From Proteobacteria bacterium UBA4656 (lineage in GTDB: Bacteria; Pseudomonadota; Gammaproteobacteria; Xanthomonadales; Ahniellaceae), in contig DHLY01000160.1 of the NCBI GenBank assembly GCA_002405525.1, forward strand, positions 1 to 9,862: a DNA stretch of 9,862 bases, read 5' to 3'. The translations under genes were made by a program, and so were the position numbers. This document shows positions 1 through 6,119 of this stretch, in pieces. Every line of letters begins with the position of its first letter. Position 1 is the first letter of the stretch. The notes beneath the pieces were generated by a model. That model saw nothing but the letters and a program-made list of their open reading frames with translations. It did not search any database and was not told where the DNA came from.

Positions 1-1471
1 TGCCGAGCCGGCGCGGCGCGCCGGTGATGTCCGGCAGCATCAGGCCGGCGTCGATGCCGGCGCCAGCCACGTGGCTGAGGGTCGAGCCCGGCTGGATCGG
101 GTTGGGCGCGAACAGGCGCACGAAGTTGTCCGGGGCGGGAAGCGAGCGGTTGACGTTGTCGATCGAGGCGACAGCCTCGGCGCCATCCCAGCGCAATTGG
201 GTGAGCGACTTCAGCGCCGCCTCGCGCTGCGCATTGCCGATCTCGGTGAAGCGGGACACCGCCCCGGTGCCAGCGTCTACGCTGACCGCATTAGCACTGT
301 AGATGTCGTCGTAGCCCAGCAGCTTGGCGCCGAGCGGTTCATCGAAGTTAAACCCACTGTTGAGATAGTTGATGAACCCCAAGCCGTGGGTGATCTCGTG
401 CATCGCGGTGCTGACGAAGTCGGGTCCGGTCGACGGAGACTGGCCGGTGAACCCGTACCACCAGTTTCGACCGAAGAAGATGCCGGGCTCGCCGATGCGG
501 TTGTTGAACGTGATCCGGATCTCATAGTCGCCGGCGCAGGACTTGCCGGTGATCGCGCAGGTCCGCGTTCCCGCGAGTCTGCTCACCGCAGTTCCCGAAT
601 ACCAGGTCTGGGCGCGCGGCAAGACGGGGACATTGTCGCGGGTCGCGATCTGCAAACGACCCTGCGAATCGCGGATTTGCGCCTGCCTGCGGATGAACAG
701 ATCGCGCGGGAACGCGAACCCGACCACCGCACCGCTCGTGGAACACTGGCTGCTGTCTGCTCCCGGACTGAGCGGATCGTCGCAGGCATCCGCCCAGCAC
801 GCCTTGATCCGGATCGGCACAGGACTGCGCATCTCGCGCGACAGGAGTCGGGCGGCCTCCAGAAGCGCATTGCGGCGCTGCTGGCCGACCGTGGTCCCGT
901 TGTTGCCACCGGCCGCGCTCCGCGGCGTCGGATCGTTCCATTCCGCAATGCTGCAAGGCAGGCTACCAGCGAGGCTTCCTGACGAGAAGTCGTCCGGCGT
1001 GGCGTCGTCGAACACCACCTCGATTGGCACCGGGCCTGGATCGACGGTGGAAGTGGACACGCGCACGCTGCCGCCGCTTGCCGCGGTAGCCAGGTTCAGC
1101 ACGAGCAAATACCAGCGCCCCGCCCGTACCGGCTGTGTATTGTAGCGACCGATCGCGATGCGCTCGGTCGCCTCGGCGCTGACGGCCCGATAGTGCGAGC
1201 CTTCGACCAGGTAGGTAGCGTTCGGCGTTTCGCCCGGCCCGGCTCCGGGAAAAGGACTGCCGTAGCGCACCAGCAGGTCGAGGTCGGTGTTGCCGCTGAC
1301 CTCGAATTGCAACTGCGCGGCGTCGGCCGGCGCGTCGAAATAGAACGCGTCGGTGAACGCGTTGCCGGCGAGACTGAAACTGCGCGACTGGCCGGCCACC
1401 AGCGGGGTGTCTGGTGCGGCCTGTGCGAGTGCGCTGGCGGCGAACAGGGGAAGGGCGAGGAGACGGCGCAC
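1..1471 (-). CDS. Secreted PPC-domain zinc metalloprotease, M8-like metal site (C-terminus beyond window)
   Basis: The frame is open from a GTG at 1471 to the window edge: 490 codons with no stop and the 3' end missing. The GTG start is supported by an AGGAG at 1480-1484, 8 bases upstream, and by an immediate signal peptide (MRRLLALPLFAASALA, residues 1-16). Residues about 22-140 look like a pre-peptidase C-terminal (PPC) beta-sandwich, including the segment TDLDLLVRYG and RAGRWYLLVLN. Residues about 148-490 form a zincin-like domain with HEITHGLGF at 358-366, giving H358, E359 and H362. The metzincin third-ligand position (residue 368) is Asn. A later GSTLSH places H467 and then LML places M478, the His-to-Met arrangement of leishmanolysin-type (M8) enzymes. 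Several Cys residues suggest disulfides. It is the last visible gene of the ECF/FecR/receptor unit, 2 bases after the small secreted protein. Protease activity and substrate are inferred. A PA domain, common in similar Xanthomonadales proteins, could lie beyond the edge. Confidence 0.85.
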   Translation of the reverse strand, partial: MRRLLALPLFAASALAQAAPDTPLVAGQSRSFSLAGNAFTDAFYFDAPADAAQLQFEVSGNTDLDLLVRYGSPFPGAGPGETPNATYLVEGSHYRAVSAEATERIAIGRYNTQPVRAGRWYLLVLNLATAASGGSVRVSTSTVDPGPVPIEVVFDDATPDDFSSGSLAGSLPCSIAEWNDPTPRSAAGGNNGTTVGQQRRNALLEAARLLSREMRSPVPIRIKACWADACDDPLSPGADSSQCSTSGAVVGFAFPRDLFIRRQAQIRDSQGRLQIATRDNVPVLPRAQTWYSGTAVSRLAGTRTCAITGKSCAGDYEIRITFNNRIGEPGIFFGRNWWYGFTGQSPSTGPDFVSTAMHEITHGLGFINYLNSGFNFDEPLGAKLLGYDDIYSANAVSVDAGTGAVSRFTEIGNAQREAALKSLTQLRWDGAEAVASIDNVNRSLPAPDNFVRLFAPNPIQPGSTLSHVAGAGIDAGLMLPDITGAPRRLG

Positions 1472-1473
1472 GG

Positions 1474-1755
1474 TCAGCGCTCCTGCACGCCGCGCCGGGC
1501 AGCCGCTTCGCGCCAGGCCCGATAGGCGGGATTCTCGTCGGCGCTGCAGCGGATTGTCACGCGGCCCTGCGCGTCGAGACTGGCGGTCAGCACGTTGAAG
1601 ATCGGCGCCGGTAGCCGCGGCTGGTTCTTCAACAGCGCCGCGGCGGCCCCCGGAGCATCCGCGAGCGGGCGGGAATAGGGCTCAGCTGCAGTTGCCGGCC
1701 CGAGTGCCAGGACCGCGGACACGGCACCGATCGCAACTTGAAATCCGATGTTCAT
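1474..1755 (-). CDS. Small secreted protein of unknown function (93 aa)
   Basis: I do not recognise the family. The ATG at 1755 has an AGGAG (1762-1766) 6 bases upstream and opens a clean signal peptide, MNIGFQVAIGAVSAVLALGP followed by ATAA, with likely cleavage before Glu25. The mature part is about 69 residues, has one Cys (C70, in VTIRCSADENP) and ends in a charged helix-like tail rich in Arg and Ala. The TGA ends 2 bases before the GTG of the metalloprotease, so the two are almost certainly co-expressed and both exported. The frame also extends up to an ATG at 1908 that overlaps the receptor stop as ATGA, but that 51-residue extension is not signal-like and would bury the export signal. 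I prefer 1755. A role as protease partner, propeptide in trans or inhibitor is possible but only inferred from position. Confidence 0.72.
   Translation of the reverse strand: MNIGFQVAIGAVSAVLALGPATAAEPYSRPLADAPGAAAALLKNQPRLPAPIFNVLTASLDAQGRVTIRCSADENPAYRAWREAAARRGVQER
1480..1484 (-). promoter_or_regulatory. Shine-Dalgarno of the metalloprotease
   Basis: AGGAG on the minus strand, 8 bases before the GTG at 1471. It lies inside the last codons of the small upstream gene and selects the GTG start. Ribosomes finishing the small gene would stop on it, so the two genes are probably translationally coupled. Confidence 0.65.
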
Positions 1756-1761
1756 TCGAGA

Positions 1762-1766
1762 CTCCT
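1762..1766 (-). promoter_or_regulatory. Shine-Dalgarno deciding the start of the small secreted protein
   Basis: AGGAG 6 bases before the ATG at 1755. It favours this start over the ATG at 1908, which overlaps the receptor stop codon. Confidence 0.6.
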
Positions 1767-1824
1767 GTTGTGGCACTCCACGATCGACGACGGACCGAGC
1801 GCAGGGCGGATCAAGCGGCAAACC

Positions 1825-1843
1825 GCGCGCTGTAGCCGCGCGC
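1825..1843 (-). other. Small GC stem-loop between receptor and secreted-protein genes
   Basis: Two GCGCGC arms (1825-1830 and 1838-1843) enclose a 7-base loop in the 149-base gap 1756-1904. There is no following T-run, so it is not a standard terminator. It could affect transcript processing or partial attenuation between the signalling genes and the secreted proteins. In DNA this GC-rich it may be chance. Confidence 0.25.
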
Positions 1844-1904
1844 ACCGGCATGCATGTGCACGCGATCGTCATGATGCCTGCCGGATTCGGGCCTTTCATT
1901 TTTC

Positions 1905-4199
1905 TCATAACCGCCAGATCACCCCGATCGACGGCACGATCGGCAGCCCCGATTCAAAGCGCGGCTGGATGACCAAATCACGCTCACCGACTCGAATGTC
2001 GAATCCTGAGACGCCGGTGGGATTGTCGCGATTGAGCAGATTGAACACCTCAAAATATGCAGTCACCATGCTGTTGGCCAAACGCACGTCCCGACTCAGG
2101 CGTGCAGCCAGGTTGAGATAGTGCGGAACCCGGGCGCTGTTGCGCTCACCCAGCCGAACGCTGAGGTTTTGGCCAAGCTGATGCTCCCCGATCAACGGGG
2201 TGGTCGGCCAGCCACTCCGCGCTGCGAGCAGCGTGCTCAGGCGCCAGCCCTCGCCGAACTCGCGGTCGTAGCCGAGTTGCACCGAGTGCGGCTGATCCCA
2301 ACTGCGCGGTTGCCACACGCCGCCAAGGCGCTCCTCCGCGCGAGACAAGGCGTAGCTCGCCCACCAACGGCTGCCGGAATGCCGTCGCGACAGCGTCAAT
2401 TCTAGGCCGGCGCTTCGGGCGCGCTCCGGATCAACCCGCACGCGATCTGGCTCGGCTTCCGGAAACCTCGCCCCGTCACCGAAAAAAAGATTCTGCCAGC
2501 GCGGACGCGGATCGTTCCAACGGAGCGCGTAAACCTCGGCGCGCAGGTCGAGTCCGCGCGAAATATGCTCCTCCCATGCAAGCACGATCTGCGTCGCCGG
2601 CTCTGGTGCGGCGAAGCGCTCTTCCCCATCTTCGACAGCCAGCTCATCGCTGCGCTGTCCCTGAGTGGCGCGGGCAGCGCTCAAGCGCAAACGTCGTTCT
2701 GGCAACGGCGACCAGGCCAACGCCAAATGGGCATCGAGTTCGGTGTCACTCCGCTCGCCTGGCGCAAAGTGCGCCACACGCAGCCCGCTGCGCATCGACC
2801 AGTGCTGCGACCACGTTCGCTCGTAGTCGAGCCATGCCGCTCCATGATTACCTCGAATGCGCTGGTTGAACTGCCGACTGAAACGCGCAAGCCCCGGGCG
2901 GGCGATCGGACGGACTTCCACCCGGCTGCGATAGTCATAGTCGGCCTCCTCGGCGCGCCACTCAAGTCCAAGCTCGTAGCGCTGCTCCCGATCTGTTTGC
3001 CGGCGCGTCGCGTGCGAGAAGCGCCAACCGGCAAGCTCGCGATGGTCTCGAACCACTGCGTTTGCGTCCAATCTACCGGACAGGAACCCCGCTCGCTCGC
3101 GCCGCAGCGCCGCGTGACCGATTACGGTTTCACTTGCGAGACCATTGGACCAGTCGCTTTCGAGCCGGGCCCAGAAGTAATGATGCCCGGACTCGCCGTC
3201 GAGTCGCTCGCGGTCACCGTCTGCATCGTCGAACACCACGTCGTCACCAGCACTCAACATCTGGACGGTCAGACGTTGGCCCTCTGCGACCGGCTGGCGC
3301 CAGCGCAGCAGGACATCGCGATACGCGGGGTCGATCTCGCCGTCCGGGTCGACGTAGTCCAGCACGAAATCAAGGTAGCCGCGCCGGACGGAGGCGAGCA
3401 GATCGCGATCGTGATCGTCGTCCCGCCAGCCGTGGGTGTAGAACGCAGTGATTCCACCGACACCGATGCGACGGTCCCGGCCCGCCTCGACTTCCCGCGT
3501 GCTCACGTCCATCACCGCGCCGTTGCGTCCACCAAAGCGGCTGGGCCATGCTCCGGTGTAGAGATCGATCGCGCCGACGAGATTGGCATCGATGATTCCG
3601 ATTGCCTCCGACACGCTCGCGAGGTGAAAGGGTCGGTACAGCTCGAACCCATCCAAGCGCATGGATACAGCATCGGTTTCGCCGCCTCGAACGTGAAAGC
3701 GTGCGCTGGAATCGCTCGCGGCCACGCCTGGAATCACGCGCGCCAGACGCAGTGTGTCATCGCCGAAGTGCGGCAGGGCGGCCACATCATCGTCATCCAG
3801 AAAGCCCGCTCCTGAACCCGCGAGACCGTAGTAGCCCGCCCATACGTCGACCCGGTCAAGCGACGTCGGCAGCTCGATCCTTCCGCGCTCCGGGGCCACC
3901 AAGTCCGGACCCCGCTCGACCACGCAGCGAACGTGGACGCTGCGGCAGCGCAGTCCGTGCTGCGCAAGCAGAGCGGCTCGCACAATCAGCGGATCAGTCT
4001 CCTGTGGCACGCTCACGACCCGCATTGACGGCCGGACGACCTCGGAGGTGTACACCGTTGCCAGCCCTTCATGCCGTGACAGCTCGGCGAGCGCCTGGCT
4101 CAGCGGTTGGCCGACATCGATTGCAGTGTTTCCGGCAAGCACCGGGGCACCGAGCAGCACCAGCAGACTCAGGGCCAGTCTTGGGCTATGGCGACACAT
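1905..4199 (-). CDS. STN-domain TonB-dependent outer-membrane receptor (transducer type)
   Basis: A 764-residue outer-membrane receptor. Residues 1-22 are a signal peptide (ALSLLVLLGAPVLA). Residues about 25-95 are a secretin/TonB N-terminal short (STN) domain (IDVGQPLSQALAELSRHEG) with two Cys, C85 and C92. LDRVDVWA at 114-121 may be the TonB box. The plug covers about 135-235, with FHVRGGETDAVSMRLDGFEL and YTGAWPSRFGGRNGAVMDVS. The remainder is a 22-strand-type barrel rich in Arg, Asp and aromatic residues, ending in PSIGVIWRL. An STN domain marks receptors that signal across the periplasm to a FecR partner, here the gene directly upstream, which it overlaps by 14 bases. The ATG at 4199 has AAGGA at 4207-4211, 7 bases away. 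The ligand is unknown: nothing in the operon looks like siderophore or haem metabolism. The gene is intact. Confidence 0.93.
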   Translation of the reverse strand: MCRHSPRLALSLLVLLGAPVLAGNTAIDVGQPLSQALAELSRHEGLATVYTSEVVRPSMRVVSVPQETDPLIVRAALLAQHGLRCRSVHVRCVVERGPDLVAPERGRIELPTSLDRVDVWAGYYGLAGSGAGFLDDDDVAALPHFGDDTLRLARVIPGVAASDSSARFHVRGGETDAVSMRLDGFELYRPFHLASVSEAIGIIDANLVGAIDLYTGAWPSRFGGRNGAVMDVSTREVEAGRDRRIGVGGITAFYTHGWRDDDHDRDLLASVRRGYLDFVLDYVDPDGEIDPAYRDVLLRWRQPVAEGQRLTVQMLSAGDDVVFDDADGDRERLDGESGHHYFWARLESDWSNGLASETVIGHAALRRERAGFLSGRLDANAVVRDHRELAGWRFSHATRRQTDREQRYELGLEWRAEEADYDYRSRVEVRPIARPGLARFSRQFNQRIRGNHGAAWLDYERTWSQHWSMRSGLRVAHFAPGERSDTELDAHLALAWSPLPERRLRLSAARATQGQRSDELAVEDGEERFAAPEPATQIVLAWEEHISRGLDLRAEVYALRWNDPRPRWQNLFFGDGARFPEAEPDRVRVDPERARSAGLELTLSRRHSGSRWWASYALSRAEERLGGVWQPRSWDQPHSVQLGYDREFGEGWRLSTLLAARSGWPTTPLIGEHQLGQNLSVRLGERNSARVPHYLNLAARLSRDVRLANSMVTAYFEVFNLLNRDNPTGVSGFDIRVGERDLVIQPRFESGLPIVPSIGVIWRL

Positions 4200-5166
4200 G
4201 CAGTCGTCCTTGTCGGCGATCGATTTCGATTCGCATCGGTCCCATGACGCGTGCGAGATCGAGCAGTTCTTCGGCGTCCAGACCGGCGAAATCGCCGCTC
4301 ACCGTCGCATCGAGGCGTCGATCCAGTGACGGATCGACGGCGCTGTCGAGCGTCAGCCCCGCCTCGTGCGCGTACCACGCGATCAACTCCCGCAGCGTGC
4401 GGCCTTTGGGGTCGAACGGAGCCATCGCCGCGCGGGCCCAGTTCCATTCGGCAGCCCATGGCGTCAGGATCCCGCGCTGTTCGGCTCCGTCGCCATCGAC
4501 TCGCAGTTTTTCGCCGGCGCGGAGGCGGGTCCCGAGTTCGCCGGCCACATCGACGGCACCGTCCCGGACGGCGACCATCACGTGCCCATCGGGATCCCGG
4601 CGGACCAGGAATCGCGTTCCAACGTCTCGAACCACCAGCAGCGGGGTACGCACCGTCACGCCGCCGCGGGCCCTGCCGCTGTCGAGGTAGACCGCACCGC
4701 GATGCAGCACGAAGTCCTCCGCTGAATTGAACTGGATCTCGCTGTCGCGATCGAGCCGCAGGCTGTCAAGTCGCGCGATGCTCAACTGCGCGCTTGCGCT
4801 CGGCGCCGTGGCGACCCGCTGACCGACTGCAATGCGCATGCCGGGCCCAAGCGTTGTGGCGCCCGAGTGGTCCAGGCGCTGCGTGAGGCCCGTGCTGTGG
4901 ATCAGTGTCGCAACATCGACTGGCTCAGGCGCCGGGCTTGGGCGGAGCAACCAGCCAAGCCCGGACACCATGCTCGCGGCCATTGCCGCGAACAGAAGAC
5001 GACGCCGGCGACGACGCGCAACGCCAACCTGCCACGCCATGCGTACATTGCGTTCGACGCGTTCTGCGGTCATGGGGTCGATCTCAGGTCTCGCGCCAGC
5101 GGCGCGCAGCAGCCCGGAGAGCGGATCGGCGTCACCTTTTCCACCTGCGTCCTCTTGTCCGCTCAT
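4186..5166 (-). CDS. FecR-type transmembrane sigma-factor regulator
   Basis: A 326-residue inner-membrane protein. The cytoplasmic N-terminus (1-50) should contact the sigma factor. A six-Arg patch (51-56) precedes one membrane helix (LLFAAMAASMVSGLGWLL, 57-74), which fits an N-in topology. The periplasmic FecR domain spans about 88-228, with GPGMRIAVGQRVATAPSASA, LHRGAVYLDSGRA, TPLLVVRDVGTRFLV and VAVRDGAVDV. Residues about 255-326 (TLRELIAWYAHEAGLTLD, LDLARVMGPMRIEI) resemble a short STN-like fold, the expected contact for the receptor's STN domain. The ATG overlaps the sigma-factor stop as ATGA and carries a strong GGAGG (5174-5178), 7 bases upstream. The next gene overlaps its end by 14 bases. 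FecR proteins act as anti-sigma factors, activators or both; the sequence does not say which. Confidence 0.93.
   Translation of the reverse strand: MSGQEDAGGKGDADPLSGLLRAAGARPEIDPMTAERVERNVRMAWQVGVARRRRRRLLFAAMAASMVSGLGWLLRPSPAPEPVDVATLIHSTGLTQRLDHSGATTLGPGMRIAVGQRVATAPSASAQLSIARLDSLRLDRDSEIQFNSAEDFVLHRGAVYLDSGRARGGVTVRTPLLVVRDVGTRFLVRRDPDGHVMVAVRDGAVDVAGELGTRLRAGEKLRVDGDGAEQRGILTPWAAEWNWARAAMAPFDPKGRTLRELIAWYAHEAGLTLDSAVDPSLDRRLDATVSGDFAGLDAEELLDLARVMGPMRIEIDRRQGRLHVSP
4207..4211 (-). promoter_or_regulatory. Shine-Dalgarno of the STN receptor
   Basis: AAGGA 7 bases before the ATG at 4199, inside the last codons of the FecR-type gene. It supports a start that overlaps the preceding gene by 14 bases. 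Confidence 0.55.
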
Positions 5167-5762
5167 TGCGACACCTCCCCTCCGGTCAGTGTCAGGAACA
5201 CGTCACGAAAGGCCTCCCGCGCGCGACCCAAAGTGGATTCGATGGCCTTCTCGCTGCGACGCTGCCGCTCGGCCATCTCTCGCACGGACAGCCCGAGCAC
5301 GTACTTGGCTTCGAGGCATTCCGCGTAGAGCGGCGGCAGGCGATCGAGCGCGGAATGCACACGGCGAGTCATCTCGCTGCGAGATGCGATGCGGGCAGGG
5401 TCGGCATCGGCATCCTGGTCCGGCGCGATCGCGGCGAGGGCCGCATTCAGCGTTACATCATCCTCTACGGTGAGCACCCGCGCATCGAGGGCACCGCGCC
5501 TTTCCAACTGGCGGCGTTCGATCGTGAACAGCCAGGTCAACAGGCTCGATTCGCCGCGATAGCCGTCGAGCTTTTCCAGCGCTGTCACCAGCGATTGCTG
5601 CGTGACTTCCTCGGCCAATGCAGCGTCTCCACAGTGGCGAACGGCGTACCGGTAGAGGCGAGGAAAGGCCTGCCGGTAGAACTCGGTGAACGCCGCGCCG
5701 TCGCCGCGCAGGATTGCAGAAGCGCGGGCAAGGTCGTCGTCATGCCGATGAATGCTGGTCAT
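5163..5762 (-). CDS. ECF (extracytoplasmic function) RNA polymerase sigma factor
   Basis: A 199-residue sigma-70 family protein of ECF size. Region 2 is about residues 22-92 (GAAFTEFYRQAFPRLYRYAV, DAALAEEVTQQSLVTALEKL, SSLLTWLFTIERRQLERR). A linker of about 40 residues follows, rich in Asp and Ala. Region 4 is about 134-190 (RVHSALDRLPPLYAECLEAK, LGLSVREMAERQRRSEKAIE, STLGRAREAFRDVF), the helix-turn-helix that reads the -35 element. It is the first gene of the signalling operon and overlaps the FecR-type gene by 4 bases (ATGA). I chose the ATG at 5762 because the family normally begins just before the 'D..LARASAILRGDGAAF' helix; the frame stays open upstream, but that part is low-complexity and unlike a sigma factor. 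No convincing Shine-Dalgarno precedes the ATG, so expression may be low or the transcript leaderless. Confidence 0.92.
   Translation of the reverse strand: MTSIHRHDDDLARASAILRGDGAAFTEFYRQAFPRLYRYAVRHCGDAALAEEVTQQSLVTALEKLDGYRGESSLLTWLFTIERRQLERRGALDARVLTVEDDVTLNAALAAIAPDQDADADPARIASRSEMTRRVHSALDRLPPLYAECLEAKYVLGLSVREMAERQRRSEKAIESTLGRAREAFRDVFLTLTGGEVSQ
5174..5178 (-). promoter_or_regulatory. Shine-Dalgarno of the FecR-type gene
   Basis: GGAGG 7 bases before the ATG at 5166, within the last codons of the sigma-factor gene. It is the strongest ribosome site in the operon, whereas the sigma factor itself has none that I can see. Confidence 0.6.
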
Positions 5763-5820
5763 GATGTCTAGAGGAAGGACAGCGGAAAATCCTTCGCGAC
5801 TGGGTCGATCTGGCGCCGGT

Positions 5821-5847
5821 GAGGCCCGGACACGGGAGGCCCGGACA
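5821..5847 (-). repeat. 12-bp tandem direct repeat upstream of the sigma-factor gene
   Basis: The plus-strand word gaggcccggaca occurs at 5821-5832 and again at 5836-5847, a period of 15 bp separated by cgg. It lies 59-85 bases upstream of the sigma-factor ATG, within likely promoter or leader distance. Perfect 12-base identity is more than expected by chance at this spacing, but function as an operator is inferred. Confidence 0.5.
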
Positions 5848-6063
5848 AGATCTGTGCCGGAGCGGGCGGCGTGCGAGCGGCAGCGACCGGCTTGGGCCAC
5901 GTCAACAGGGCGGCGTCCACGCCGGCAGTCAGTGTCGAGGAGTGTTTCGGGCGGTCGGAGACTCCCACCCGCTACGGGTCGCCTGGTGTGTGTCCCGTCC
6001 GGACCAAGTCACCTCATCGGCATGCCGTGCAGGCAGGTACGGGGCGTTCGCGTGTAGGAGATT

Positions 6064-6117
6064 CAACCGCCCTTTCCGATCAGTCTTCCGGGCAGGCGGC
6101 GGTCGCGCAACCGCCCT
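6064..6117. repeat. Direct repeat with an internal complementary arm
   Basis: The word caaccgccct occurs at 6064-6073 and 6108-6117. Between them, ggcggt (6098-6103) can pair with accgcc in either copy (6066-6071 or 6110-6115; the latter has a 6-base loop). This gives two mutually exclusive hairpins. The arms are only 6 bases and GC-rich, so chance is possible. Confidence 0.3.
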
Positions 6118-6119
6118 GT

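Larger units (their letters stand above)
5763..6119. other. Intergenic region upstream of the ECF operon
   Basis: These 357 bases contain no gene I can support. Short frames exist on both strands but lack ribosome sites and protein-like composition. The region should contain the promoter of the signalling operon, but I could not identify -35/-10 elements with confidence. A TTGACG on the minus strand near 5901-5906 has no matching -10. It holds the tandem repeat at 5821-5847 and the repeat/hairpin cluster at 6064-6117. Confidence 0.6.

Noticed and set aside
71..982. Plus-strand open frame of 303 codons
   Set aside because: Antisense to the metalloprotease, whose minus-strand frame has a signal peptide, PPC domain and HExxH. 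The plus-strand product is low-complexity.
2565..3815. Plus-strand open frame of 416 codons
   Set aside because: Antisense to the intact STN receptor, no domain, no ribosome site; the minus-strand frame has clear family motifs.
5768..5968. 66-codon minus-strand frame upstream of the sigma gene
   Set aside because: GTG start without Shine-Dalgarno, Pro/Ala-rich, no family likeness.
6098..6115. Possible rho-independent terminator
   Set aside because: Stem of only 6 bp and no T-run after it on either strand.
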